DNA from: Rhipidocladum racemiflorum
Lineage: Eukaryota > Streptophyta > Magnoliopsida > Poales > Poaceae
Direction: 5' to 3'
Assembly (NCBI GenBank): GCA_036346355.1
Contig: CM070576.1
Location: 17,963,558 to 18,027,557, forward strand
Length of the DNA: 64,000 nt
A program made the position numbers and the translations under genes. Under the pieces are notes generated by a model, which saw only the letters and a program-made list of their open reading frames with translations, was not told where the DNA came from and made no database searches. Below, piece by piece: positions 34,754 to 48,100 of this stretch; position 1 is the stretch's first letter; each line of letters begins with the position of its first letter.

Positions 34754-36432
34754 TGGAGGAGTGCCCCGACAAAGCAATCGACCGTTGTTTTCTCGAAGAA
34801 GTCTCGCCCGATGGGTCAATCGGCCTCTTCCCGGCTGCCTTATTCTACAAGGAATGAACGTGTAAGAAAAGCCGATTCGTTAAGTAAATAAACAAAAAAA
34901 GTTACTGGTTAGTACCTCACCGGTGATATCTGCAAAAAGCAAAGTTAGTATCCGACGAGCTAGAATTATTCAAAGATGTTATAGCTGTTGGCTCAGACTG
35001 TACATCTGGAAAAAAAAACTAGGCTAAAATCGACGATGCCAGCCAATCGGCTGGAAAGATGGCAAAGGAAACAACCGACCACCATGATTTGTAGCCGTTT
35101 GCTCTAACACTATGAAGAATGAAGTGTGGGAGCTTTTGGAGGAAAAGGTCATCAGCTATGTGAAGAACTATATCAGCTGAGACAGCACGACGTAGTCGTT
35201 CACGAGGCTGAAGCCGATCAAGGAGGACGAGTTTGGGGATTATTTGTCCAAACCCAAGTTGTAGGGCATAGACAGAGGGGTGGTAGAATTCATAAGAAGG
35301 TTGGAAAGTGCGGCATCTAGTATGTAAGCCGACTAACATAATGGAAGGAGATAGGAAATACTTGAAAAATTCAAGAGTTTCCTTAAGCATATCCTCAATA
35401 TCGGCTGTTAAATGGGAAAAGGAGGGGCAAGGATAGTTAAGTGGCTTCTCTATAACAGAAGAAATTGGTATGGGAGAGAAATTTCTCGTCAAGGTGGTAG
35501 AAAAATGAAAGGTAGCTCCTAGCTTCGACTGGGGTTAGTTTGACTCTGCTACCCGACATTAGAAATAGCCTTTCACCGAATGATCGATTGTTCAGAAATT
35601 CTACCGGCTGGTCTTCGGGAGTCTCCTCACAAGGGAATGGAGTCATATGGGATAAGTCGATCTAGAGAGATCAGCTAAAGATATAATAGACAAACACTTG
35701 AATAAACCACAAGGGTCCACCAATGTTCCCTACTATAAAAGACCCCATGGCTGTGTAAAGCCGCCATCTTATTTCATGCATCATTTAATGCAAGCCGATG
35801 TCCCCCTACGAGTTGTTTGGCTATTATTTGGTAGGTTTGGGTTGGGCTGAGCGAAGCTCCATAGAAGAGGAATCGGTCAAGCCACATATTGAGAAAGGCT
35901 ATGTGTTCCTTATCGGACAAGAGACCGACTCTTATGTTATTCTCTAGATACCTACCCCAACCCTCTCCCTTGGCCGATATAGGCTTATATTTAGGCTTTG
36001 CACTAAAAGCCGATAGCTGGTTGCCATCTGACCTTAGGCAGCAAAGTTGGGTCATGTCAAGAAGAATTGGAACGATAAGTCCGATTCTAAAGAGAAAGGC
36101 ATTAAACGTATCGAACCAGAAATAACAGGACATTGCTATTAGGGGTTCGTTGGGGGAAGAGTTGGCTAAGAAGTGGGAGACACTTGTCTATTCCCACACT
36201 GTGCTAGTTTCTGGGCCGCTACCCGATGGTACCAACTGCGCCACACAACTAATGTGGTCAGCCATGCCCTCAAGCTTTTATTCCAACCGGCTAAGTTAAA
36301 ATTTGGGGCGTTTATGGAAAGCCTAGGGAGTTCTTGATCTATTATACCTGATAGGTTGGTGCTACCTATCCAAGCTAAATAATACTGAGAATCGGCATTA
36401 GGAAGAGGGAAGAATACCTGGTTTGGATCCAT
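34754..36432 (-). pseudogene. Antisense plant mobile domain (PMD) gene of the Tat-like element
   Basis: The minus strand, opposite to gag-pol, reads a PMD-type protein from ATG at 36432. Blocks are MDPNQVFFPLPNADSQYYL, AAQKLAQCGNRQ, YFWFDTFNAFLFRIG, then SDKEHIAFLNMWLDRFLFYG (about 35860-35915) and YEFYHPSVYALQLGFGQ (about 35240-35290). The last exon fragment, KAAGKRPIDPSGETSSRKQR, lies at 34754-34850 behind a possible acceptor CTTGTAG. The frame is shifted near 36150 and again before 35640, so it is not intact. Several grass Ty3 elements carry an extra antisense ORF between pol and the 3' LTR; a PMD product fits that position. Its C-terminus is cut by the hAT junction at 34753. Confidence 0.65.
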
Positions 36433-36806
36433 TGGCCTCGGCTAAGTCGATTGATCGGAAGAACAAAGAGGTTAGAAGCCGATGAGAATCAAAAGCCGAT
36501 GGATGGAGAACAGCCGATAGGGAGGAGGGGAGCAAGTGCGTGTGAAAATGACAGGGAATGAACCCCATATTTATAGGGGCTAAACCCAGTGGAAAAAGGC
36601 AGGTAATTTTCAACAACTTTACTGCAGTTAATGCATGAAGACGTACAGTTACACAGTTACGCGAGAAAATAACTACAGGTAGCACGAAAATCGCTGAGAA
36701 GTTGGAACGGTTAAATTGTAATAAGGGCTGTTGATATTCTGAGTTAAGCCGACAACAATGATTTTTACAAGATTCACGCAATCTCTCAAAAATAGGAGGC
36801 ATATAT

Positions 36807-37411
36807 TGACACCTAAATTTGGCATATAGCCAATTTGATAAGAACCGATTCGGTATAATTAGTTTGTTAAGAAATGTATCAGATCTAAGAGTTATAAGCC
36901 GATACGATCTTATCCTATTATAACCGACGTTGATCTTAGATGGGAAGTATCAGAGAAAGTTGAAGCCAGTATGGGCAGTTTTTAGAAGGAGACCATGAAG
37001 GATACAATTGGCCTGATGCTATAATAGAAGACGGTGGACAACATCGAACAAAGCGAACACACAAATCAAACAACACGTTCTACTTTTACTTTTCATCAAT
37101 TAAAAGTAGTTTTTAGTCTTGTAAGCTTTCCTCTGTAATTCACTTTGATCAATAAAGTTGTGTATCGCCGATTTAGATAGTTTTACACCAAACCATGTTC
37201 GTTTTTGTCCAATTTTGTCGCGCATCGTCTTCTTCAGGAAAACAACCTTTACCCTCATCTAATCAACTCAATTGGGTTAATTAGACATTGGTTGTCTGAA
37301 TCAGCTCGAGCAAGCTAATTAGATCCGATCCTTCTCGAATATTGCATCGACTAAGTAGCCGATTGATTTCATACTATTTTCTTACCGATTACAGGATCAA
37401 ATCAGCTAACA
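36807..37411 (+). repeat. Probable 3' LTR of the Tat-like element
   Basis: A purine-rich AAAAATAGGAGGC (36788-36800) precedes TGACACC at 36807, and the block ends GCTAACA at 37411. A polyadenylation-like TGATCAATAAAG lies near 37150. The ends are inferred from TG..CA and the polypurine tract; the 5' LTR partner is not in the window, so this boundary is tentative. Confidence 0.5.
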
Positions 37412-37640
37412 CGCATACACCCCAAACTTAGACCCAATGTTTACATGTGTTTACTGCGATCAACCCTGCATTAAGTTTTTGGCGTTAATACCCACCTTGA
37501 GTTTGAGAGAGGGTGTTAAATGTAATTTGTGTCTATTGAACCTTGCCATCTAACCCTAGACCCAACCCAACTGTAATTGTATGTCAATATACACCTGGGT
37601 TCCTCCTCCAAATAGAATTGAGGATTCAGTTCGTTTCAAT
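37412..37640. other. Short unannotated spacer
   Basis: No open frame or repeat of note was seen between the putative LTR end and the next repeat element. Confidence 0.4.
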
Positions 37641-38074
37641 AAGAGCATCTCCAGCAAGGGCCCCTAAAACAGGGTCCCTATTTTGAATTTAGGGACCCTC
37701 CCTATTTTTTGGGGCCCTGTTTTCAAAGCACAAGTTCGGCAATAGCCCTTAAATCTCAGCCCCTATTTTACTTTTTCTCCTATTTTGACATATCCGCTAT
37801 GTATAATTTTCATTTGACACCACTAAAATTCAATCAAAAATATTTGTAATACATAAAACATAAGCATATTAACATTCACAATTTAAAAACATGATATTTC
37901 AAATTTAAATTTAAAATTTTCAAAACATGGTAAATAGATAAATAGAAACTCCGAACAATGAATCAAAATATGAAGCGATGTGAATTGCCCACAAATGCTC
38001 AATAAGATCATCTCGAAGCCTCTCATGTATTTCTCTGTCTTCAATAATAGGGGATGTACTCGTATCCCTGAGAA

Positions 38075-38205
38075 TTGAGGCTGAGGAAGCAAATTTAGGA
38101 GCCTCCTAATTTTAGAGGCTTGAGTTAGAGCTCCTTGGGAAATTGGGGCTGAGGAGGCAAATTTAGAGGCCTCCTAATTTTAAGGGCTTGAGTTGAAGCC
38201 TACTG
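38075..38205. repeat. 68-bp tandem duplication
   Basis: Two copies (38075-38142 and 38143-38205) share TTGRGGCTGAGGARGCAAAT followed by CCTCCTAATTTTA and GGCTTGAGTT, with a few differences. Confidence 0.75.
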
Positions 38206-38272
38206 GATCTGTTTTTTTTTTTACTACACTCCCTATTTTAAGGTTTAAGGGTTGGTTTAAGGGCTCTGCTAG

Positions 38273-38342
38273 AAATATGGATGCTTCTAAACGTACAAAT
38301 ATGGATGCTTCTAAACGTACAAATATGGATGCTTCTAAACGT
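38273..38342. repeat. 24-bp perfect triplication
   Basis: A 24-bp unit beginning AAATATGGATGCTTCTAAAC occurs three times in a row (38273, 38297, 38321). In one frame it repeats the peptide NMDASKRT. A multiple-of-three unit keeps that frame open. Confidence 0.85.
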
Positions 38343-38545
38343 GATGATATTATTAAGAAACTTCGTGCAACCACTAAAGATTTAATTGAAAATAAGACAC
38401 ATTCTTATGCTAACAGAGCCAACAAGTCTAGAAAGAAAACAAGATATATTATTATGCTTCTATGGTTAGTTTCTTTTTTTCTCTCTCAAGGTCCCATTTT
38501 TAAAATAGGGGATTAGAAATGAGAATCAAGAGATAGGGCCCCGGT

Positions 38546-39115
38546 GCTTTAAGAAAAGAAAAAAAGAAACCAGTAACCGTCCCCTAGCAGCTCCAAAATG
38601 GAAAACGCTCTACATAGATTTAGAAAGGTTTTTATAAAAGGTCTCCTTACGACCACCCTCCGCACGTGTCTTGCAACCCACGCAGAAATTTGAAGCTTCC
38701 GTACCCTAAATCCAACAAGAACCGCCGCGATTTTCTTTAAATCGTTGACAACTAGAAAGTCGTTTAGGCTCTAGATGCTTAACACTACAACCTACCAACC
38801 AGTAAATAAATCGTCATATAATGTAGCAACCATGTACAGGCAATGAGCACCTGGCTGTCACTAGAGCTCGCAAACAGAGCGAAAAGAAAAAAGAACAAAA
38901 AAGAAATGTATTTCTAGACACTATAATATCAGTAAGAATATATACAATCAAAAGAGAATAAGAGAGCAGAATATATGCACGCGCGCTCGAATACATGGGC
39001 TCCACTGCTGAAGAGCTCCTTAAACCTATGTTATACATGACAATTAAAAACTAACTGTGGATAAATTTGATGCACATTTATAGGGTGGACCAATATCTAT
39101 ATGTTAGTTTTGAAC
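38546..39115 (-). other. Downstream flank / likely 3' UTR of UPL3
   Basis: No independent gene is seen. The part next to the UPL3 stop codon should include its 3' UTR; no clear polyadenylation signal was picked out. The small open frame at 38814-39038 has no recognisable content. Confidence 0.4.
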
Positions 39116-42100
39116 CTATGAAAGATCAAATGACCCCTGGCCTTCGTTGATAGCATAAAGCAGTTTCTTGTGCATAACTTCCTGCAATAATGTTCCAAGC
39201 ATAGCAAAAGTCGGTGTACAGACAGTACAGAAGGTAGAAGAAGAATTCACCAAGCAAAAGGAACCAAACCTTGGTTGAATACGGCGGAAGTTTCAGATAA
39301 TTAGCACAAGTCATGACACTAGGAAAATCATTATCCACAAAATCTGTTGCTCCAGCTGCATTAGAAGTATTCACCACAGTCGAGTGCTGACAATCAAATA
39401 AAGTGCAAAGCTTTGATAACATGTAGTCAACAGGCATGAGTGACAGCATTAAGCATTATGTATAACTATAATTGAAGATGACTGGCGTACCTTCCTAACA
39501 ATAGTCAGCTTAGGATTTAGGGCAGCTAGACCACCAGGTGGAAGCCGAGGAGCACCAGTGACAAACTGACAGAAAGCATGTTGTTGCTCCGGAGTAAATT
39601 CCGCCATGATCTCAAGAAGCTACAAACCACCAGCAGAAACATCAAATTAAACTTCCAAACTTTAAAACAAGCACTAGAGCTGTGAACAAGGGATGCACTC
39701 ACATTGACAATTGCAGGACTCTTCGCAGTATAACCATGATCGAATTTTATATGTTCGACCAGTGTTTCCAGCTGCATAATGTGCATTTGTTCAGCAAAGT
39801 CCAAATAATTATGAGAGAGAGAGAGAGAGCATTACCTCCCAAAGTTCTCGGCGACCGCAAATGAGATAGTCAAGCTCTTGAGGAGAAAATATTTGGAGGG
39901 ATGATATGTCAAATACCTGAAGTGGAGAAAAACAAGAAATCTATTAAGAAAAAAATTACGAATGAGTTCTGCAATAGCTAATTAACAGTAATTGCCAACA
40001 AACAGAAAATCTGAAAAATGAAGACCTGATTAAATCCCGCTTTGAATGCTTCTACTTGTCGCGTTATTCCAGCATTAACAGTAGCATCCACTACCAAAGA
40101 AATGTACTCTTCTAAGTTGTAAATGGTAACCTACAGAAAGTTAAAACAATAAGAGTAATCGACGACAACATTACAGGTAAAAGCCAAACTAGTGAACACC
40201 AGAAACTAATCTGGTCCATCACTTACCACTGTGTTTTCTTCACCTTCCTTCAGAAAATAATCAGGATAGCCTGGAAGAGTAAAATCTAAACACAAATCTT
40301 CAATAGGAGCACCACGTAAACACAAGTCTTCTATTTGTTGACTGTCATTAGAACAGGACTCCAGGAATCGCTTACGTTCAACAACAATTTGCAGTTCTTG
40401 CATTATCTTTCCAAACTCGGTATCAAAAGATAGTATGTCATACAAATCAAGCTCCTAGTAAAGCAAAAGCATATGTTGTCAGCAGAGAAGAGGCACAGAA
40501 AACATAAAAAGAAGACAGATAAAAAAAATTGAAATGGAACTAAAATAAATCTACCACAAGGAGTTTCCCATACTTGTCCAAGTAAAAGTTTATAAAATGC
40601 TGTTGACAAAGGCAAATCGAGAAGCCTTCCATCTTGCAATGCTTTTGCCATCACTCGACCAACTAAACGGAAATACTCAACAACTTTAAAGAATTTACTA
40701 CCCTCTGAAGGAACAGTACTAGGTGGCCAAGGCCAAGGAAATAAACCAAGAGGTGCCTGTATTAAGTTCCTGTTCTCAGCAAATGAATCCCTTTTAGCTG
40801 TCAAGGAATCGCCAGTCCCATCAATTTGCATTCCAGAATCATCTGAAGAATGAGATCTCCATAATCCCAAGCCAACCCTTTGCAGTTCATGACTTAAGAG
40901 AGTATAAAACTCCAAAGTTGGACCAAGTCCAGTTCCAACTTCACCAAAGTATTCGACTTCAAGAACAGACTTCTGACTCGAGAACATTTCCATAACTTTA
41001 GTAGCAGAATCTAAAATACGGTTACGAGAAACACGAACTTTCTGGCGTTGCAATCTACCAACTCGGACTTCTCTTTCAGTAACTGAGTTGTTATTATCAC
41101 CCTGTTGTTGCTGAAGACGATGCAATGCACGAGATAACCCCAAAGCTGTGGAATAAAAGTATTGTCTTCTTGTTTCAAAAGGGAACAAAAAAGGACAAGC
41201 TTTGGTCAGCTGATAACACCAAGAAGGTAAACTGCCACTACAAAGTGCAAGAACATCCTGAATTTGCCGAGCAAGCTTTGGGGTTAACTTACTGTTAATA
41301 AAATCCTCTGCGGGTACCTTAGCTCCAATTCCATATATCCCATCCAGGGTAGCAACTTTTCCCTTGGCAAAATCATCAGAGGTTGACTGTAGTCTCAAAC
41401 GAGGAGATAACTGGTTTAATCCCTCCAATACACGTAATAGTGCTAAAATATTGTAAGTTTGGATTGATTTCTCCAAATCACAAGGAAGTTCTCCTTGCAA
41501 AATGCTATCAAGAAGAGAAGTACACTGTACTTCAGATGGAGCTAAGCAAACATCTGATTTGGAAGATTTTGGCACTGAAGCTGAACTTCCGAGGGATCCC
41601 TTCTCCGCTTGGTTATCAGCCTTCTGGTATGTTATAGTAAATATATCACTCCAGAAGCGGCTTCCATCATTGGGTAAATCAGATCGACCTAACCTGCCTT
41701 CATCATCCTCATCATGAACCACTTGCCGTTGCACAGCTTGATATACAGTCAAATGTTTGCTAAGCTGCTTCCCACCAACTGTAAATATCAATTTGTTGTA
41801 ATGCTCATTTGCACTAGTTCCGAATGGTAGGCCATGCCTATCTCGACTACCTCTGATACCACGACTACCAACAGAAGCTAGCCCAGCCATGGCAGCTGCA
41901 GCAAATGACATTGTACCCCGTGAACCAAATGTGCTTAGACTTCTAAATTCAGCAACATCTGCTCCCCTGCTAGAAATATTTTTTGTACTGGAACCAGATG
42001 AGGGCTGTGTCTGAATATCATTTGCTAATGTGGCGATACTAGAATCATCAGCATCTCCCAATTCTACATCATGCACTCTCTCTGGAACACACACAGGAAG

Positions 42101-45100
42101 AGAACCATGTAGAACCTGAGGATTTCAACAACAAAAAAAGTCAATTCCTAATCATTTCCACTATCCTAAACTCGTGCTACCTTGCAAAAAATAAAAGAAA
42201 ATCAATAAAAAATAATTTGCAAAAGATCACCTCATGATCATCATCTTCATCCTCCGAAACATCATCATCATCATCATCATCATCAATCATCAAAGCATCA
42301 TTGATCTCAACTGGAGATGCATCAAGCCCTTCGTCCTGCATGTAGATGACAGACCGTATTATAGACAACCGAAAGTAAATAGTATGCAGCATAATTTCCA
42401 GAATGGATAGCACAAAATTTACATAGCATACAGTGTACTAGAATTTGAACCATGCTTTGCTGAGGGATTTACTGAAATTTTAGTCCGATTTCACCGATAG
42501 ATAAGTGATCTATGCTGTTATAAAGAATTACAGATGAGGTACTTGTACGTAATTATACGGATATGATTAACTTTGTGTATATTGACCAAGCAGTTAGGCA
42601 CGAAAAACAGGATTTACACTTGGACAGTCATGATTAAACAAAATTTTTAACAGAAATGAAATCGATGTTACGTTGCATTATTTACAATTCTGTATCCTAT
42701 GATATTGCACTTGCTTTGTTGCCCATCCAGATAAAGCATGAAAATTACACATAAATAGGAACACAGTTGATATAGAGAAGAATTACACATAAATCGTATT
42801 TTCTCCATTCTCTTTGATTTGCCATTTCAGGCATGTCTCCTATACACACATTTGACTATTACTTTCGAATTATATGAAAACATTATAAAACATGCAACAG
42901 TACAGAAGTAATTTTGATGACAAATCCACCATGATGATTCTATGTGACAAATTTAAGTACTTTTTTCTATATTAGTGTTTAAAGTTTTAAAAGTTTGACC
43001 AGCGGTGGTACCTTCTAACTGAAATTTGGAGCCTTGAAGTTTCTTTATATGAGAAAAAAAATGGGTTAGAAGACAGTGCTACATTGGTTTTAGCTACACA
43101 ATGCTGTCATCAAATCAATTGTTATTGACTCTAGAATTTGAAGGAGATATATTTACTATGTAAATGCCATACTAAACAGCAGGCAAAAAAGGCAACATGG
43201 AGCTCTCCTAGTCAGCTTTAGGTAAGATAAAGATTTAATTTTACGAAATTCACGCTTTGAAATCGTAATGATAGTCCATCTGTGAGAGAGAGGATTCAAT
43301 TACATTGATAGGCGTCGGATCCTATACATAGTACAGGGACTGTCTCCATACATAGAAGTTAATTTCTATCTGTGGTAATCCATCTCTAAATATGGTATGA
43401 CAGCCAATCAGCTGATCTGATTGGATGACAATCAATCAGGCTTGATTGGGGGGAGATTATGCTAGCTATTATATGGAAAGAGGGGGCCGGCGCTAGGCAG
43501 GGATCCTATCATATCGCAACTTCCTTAGTTGTTGCGATATGACCAGATATGTGCAGTCTCAGCTGGGAGAGTTGCAGATTTGAGACTAAGAGTGAAAATC
43601 CTTGAAGACTGAAGTCGGGAGGCCTTTGGTGAAGATGTCGGCATACTGCTGCGATGTTGGCACGTGAAGGACGCAAACGTCGCCGAGAGCAACACACTCA
43701 CGAACAAAATGGAGGTTGATCTCGATGTGCTTAGTGCACTGGTGCTGAACCAGGTTGGTGGAGAGGTAGACCACGCTGATATTGTCGCAGTACATGATCG
43801 TAGCCTTCCGTAGAGGACGACAAAGCTCAAGCAAGAGCTGGCGAAGCCAGCAAGCCTCAACCACACCGTTGGCGACCCCGCGGTACTCAGCCTCGGCGCT
43901 CGAACGGGACACTGTGTTGCCGCTTGGACGACCAAGAGATGAGATTGTCGCCGAGGAAGACGCAATAGCCAGATGTAGACTTGCGCGTGTCAGGGCAGCC
44001 AACCCAGTCGGCGTCGGTGTAGATGGTGAGGTTGTAAGACGCCCTGCGGGTGAATTGGAGGCCATGGTCGAGGGTGCCTTTGACGTAGCGCAGAATCCGT
44101 TTGACCTGCTGAAAGTACTAATCGCGTGGGTCGTGCATGTGCATGCAGGCCTGCTACAAAGCGTGGGTTATGTCGGGGCAAGAGAATATCAGGTATTGCA
44201 GGGCATCGGCAAGACTCTGGTATAGGGTCAGGTCGGCGACGGGTTCGCCGACTGCCACCGATAGCTTGAAGCGAGCCTCGATCGGAGTAACGCAGAGGTT
44301 GCAATTCGTCATGTCGACTCGCTGTAGAATCTCTACTGCGTATTTTCCTTGCGACAAGAAGAGGCCCTGGGCGGAGTGGGAGGCGGTGACGCCAAGGAAG
44401 TAGTGGAGGTCGCCGAGGTCGCTCATGGCGAACTCACGCTTGATCGTGTCGATGATGCGTCATGGGAGCGACGACGACGACGCGGTGAGGATGATGTCGT
44501 CGACGTACAGCAGCAAGTAGACGGTGTCAAATCCGTTGCTATAGACGAATAGGGACGAGTCCGATTTGCAGTTGAAGCAGCCAGCGGAGGTGATGAAGGC
44601 ATGAAATCGACTGTAGGCCCGAGGGGCCTGTTTGAGCCCGTACAGCGATTTATTGAGACGGCATACGTGGTCGGGCTTGTCGGGATCGACGAAACCGAAC
44701 AGTTGTTGTGCGTACACCGTCTCGGTGAGCGTGCCATTAAGGAAGGCGTTCTTGATGTTAAGCTAGTGGGTGGGCCAGGGGTTGTTGACGGCGATAGAGC
44801 ACAATCCGGATGGTGGACGGCTTCACCATCGGACTGAACGTCTCGTCGTAGTCGATGCTGGGCTGCTGGGAGAAGTCTCGCATAACCCAGCGAGCCTTGT
44901 AGCGGACTAGGGAGCCATCAGAGTTGAACTTGTGCTTGTATATCCACTTGCCAGAGACGATGTTCGCGCGGGGTGGTGGCGGCACCAAGTCCCATGTGTT
45001 GTTGCTAACGAGGGCAGTGTACTCATCGATCATAGCCACCCGCCAGTTGGGATCGTTGAGTGCACCGCGGTATGTATTCGGCTCCAGAGAGAGGTGCCTG

Positions 45101-48100
45101 TTGTAGTGGCAGCTAACTGAAGAGCGGAGGCGGCAGTGTGCTATCCTTACTCGTCACCATGGGATGAGTGGAACGCGACATCGAACTACCGTGGTCGCAA
45201 CGATGGCGCGACAAGCGGCGTCGGCGTGGCGATCGGCAGTGGTGTCCTGGCGGCGATGGGGCCTACGCAAAGAAAGGGCGCCGATCGGAGTTGCCAACTG
45301 TAGACGAGGGGGCTACCGTGACCAGTAGCGATGCCAGGATCAGTGCAGGCGAGTCCTGGACCGAAGCCGCTCGTGCTGACTGGAGGAACAACGACGCAGT
45401 GACCATAGGCCACACCGCATCCAAAGGCCGCATTTTGTCCGAGGGCGGGGACTGTGTCGTCCTAACCAGGGACGGCGCTGGTTGGGCGCGGTGACCATAG
45501 GCCACGCCGCATCCAGAGGCCGCATTTTGTCCGAGGGCGGGGACTGTGTCGTCCTGACCAGGGACGACGCTGGTGGGTGTGCTGCATGGAGGGGCACCGC
45601 CGACCGAACCATAGGGAGCACCGGCTAGGGTGGCAGTAACGGATGATGCACCTGCGCCGGCACGCGCACCCGGGTCGACAACAGGGCTGCCGGGAGTAGT
45701 GGCAGTCTAGCCGGTACAGAGACCAACGAGGCAAGCGGCGTCCGACCAACCCGCAGTGGATTCATCTGCATCCAAAAATGAATAGGAACCAGGGACAGGA
45801 GCAGAGGTTCTGGCGAAGGGAAAAATTAATTCATCAAACACAACATGTTGAGAATGGATAATTCGGTGGTGGGATCCAAAACATCGATAGCCTTTGTGGT
45901 GATTAGGATAACTGAGAAAGACACATTCGATGGATCGTCGGGCAAGTTTGTGTTTCATGGTAGTGGAGAGGTTGGGGTAGCACCGACAGCTGAAAACCCA
46001 AATGTGACTACGTGGGAGGAACAAAATAGGGCCTCGTATGGGGTGAGATTGTTTAGGGTTTTGGTAGGTAGGCGGTTTAGGAGATGTGGCAGTGTGGAGG
46101 GCTTCAACCCAATATGGTGGTGGCATGGAAGCTTGGAACAGGAGGGTTCGGATGATGTTGTTGGAGTGAATAATGCGTTCAGCTTTACCGTTATGTGAAA
46201 TATGGGGGCAAGACATGCGCAAATGAATGTCGTGTGAGGAAAAAGGCTCGAGCGAAATTGTTGTCAAATTCGCAACCGTTGTCGCATTGGATATTCTGAA
46301 TGTTTTTCTGGAATTGTGGAAATGTGGGTCTGAAAATTCTGAAGGACAAAGAACGTTTTAGATTTGAGTAAAGGTCCACAAATAGTGAGTAAAATCATCA
46401 AGGCAGACAAGATAGTATTTAAAACCGGATATGCTATTGATAGGTCCACAGGTCACAATGAAGAATTTCAAAAGGACAACTCATTTTAGATATAGATGTA
46501 GAAAATGGAAGACAAACATGTCTTCCTAGCTGACATGCAAGACAGAAATGGGGGACAATTTTATTAGATGTTATTGGGATTGCAGCAGAGGCGTCGAGGT
46601 GGGAGTGCTTGGTCGCCGAGGTGCCCCAGACGTTGGTGCCAAGTTGTCGTGGAGCATGGGGAGGCAAGGAATGCGTGATGACGAGGTGCAGATGCCGAGT
46701 GAAAGGGATATAGGTCACGCGAGCTATTGCACCTGTGAATCACAGCTCGAGTTTGGAGATCCTTCACAGAAAAACCAAAGGGATCAAACTCAATGGAACA
46801 GTGATTATCTTTGGTAAAATTGCGAACGGAATGAGATTGGCAATAATACGCGGAGACAAACATGTTTGAAAGTGTAAGTGGGCAGGTAGAAGATAGGAGG
46901 GGGTCGCCGATGGCAGTGACAGATAGAGAAGTGCCATTACCAACGACTTGAGTGGAGGTTTGAGGAGGGGTGAATAATTGAAAGATTGCCAATGTCGGCG
47001 GCGAGGTGAAATGAGGCACCAGAATGCATGTACCAAGTGGATGGATCCGGTTGCTGCAGGGTCATGGCATTCATCGCATGGATGAGATGCGCCTGATCCC
47101 ACGACGGAGTGGCAGGAGGGGCGCTAGCAACAGGCACAGCCGGGGGCGCGAAGAACGCCTGTTGCGGGTGCGGGGCAAGAGAAGATAGCCGGCCACATCT
47201 GGAATGTGCCGGTCCAGGGGTTGAACTCCATGCAAGCGTCACCCATGGAAAAAAATTGGGAGTCGCGCGCCGGAGTTGCTGCCACCGGGGTTGCCGTTGC
47301 CGTGACCCATGCCCTTTCCCTTGTTCTTGGGACGAGGGTTGCTGTTGCCGTGGCCAGAGGACGACGACGACGACTTGGAGGAGTTGCCTGAGGACGACGG
47401 CTTGACGGAGGTGTTGGAGAAGAGGGCCGTGGCACCCTCAGGCTTGCAGATCTTGGGGTCCGCCTCCTCGAGAGCTTTCAGGAACGTCGAAAGGGATACC
47501 CACGTCTTGATGGTGGTGACGATGTTGCGCAAGTTCTCAGACAGCCTGTGGAGGGTGAGGACGAGGGTATCGTCACGAATGGGCTGCCCGACATCGGCGA
47601 GGGCGTCGGCATAGGACTTAGAGCCGTTGTGAATAGGCGAGGATGGTGAGGTCCCCTTGAGCCATATTGCGGAACTGGGCTTCAAGGAACAGGGCGCGCG
47701 ACATCTTATCGCGGAAGAGATCCTCCAGGCTTAACTAGATGGTGCGAACCGAGGCGCCCCAGTTGAGGACGATGCCGAGGATCTCCGAGAGCGACGCGTA
47801 GAGAAGAGACTTGACCGCGAAGTCCGTGGTCGTCCAGACAGCGTCGGGAGCAGCTGGTTCGATATCAAAAAGGTGGGTGGAAGCGCCGAACTTACCAACG
47901 AGGATCTCGAAGAGCTCGCGCCACCGGGAGTAGTTGGGTGGATTGAGCTCGAGCGAAAAGGGGATGTGCGAGCGCACGTTGATGGTGGAGGGCGGAGGCG
48001 ACACCGACATGTTTTCCTAACTGACATGCATGAAAGAAATGGAGGACAAATTTATTGGATGTTATTAGGATTGCAGCGGAGGCATGGAGGTGGGAGAGTG

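Larger units (their letters stand above)
37645..38545. mobile_element. Small DNA-transposon-like segment
   Basis: The left edge GAGCATCTCCAGCAAGGGCC resembles the ends of many grass PIF/Harbinger-like elements. The right side has a partly complementary AGGGCCCCGGTGCT (about 38537-38551). Inside are repeated CCCTATTTT motifs, a 68-bp tandem duplication and a 24-bp triplication. A 107-codon open frame (38193-38516) contains the triplication but is not a recognised protein. Class and boundaries are tentative. Confidence 0.35.

Noticed and set aside
43782..44225. 147-codon plus-strand frame
   Set aside because: Antisense of Copia RNase H and RT.
47109..47614. Plus-strand frames opposite Copia gag
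   Set aside because: Antisense shadows; gag motifs are on the minus strand.
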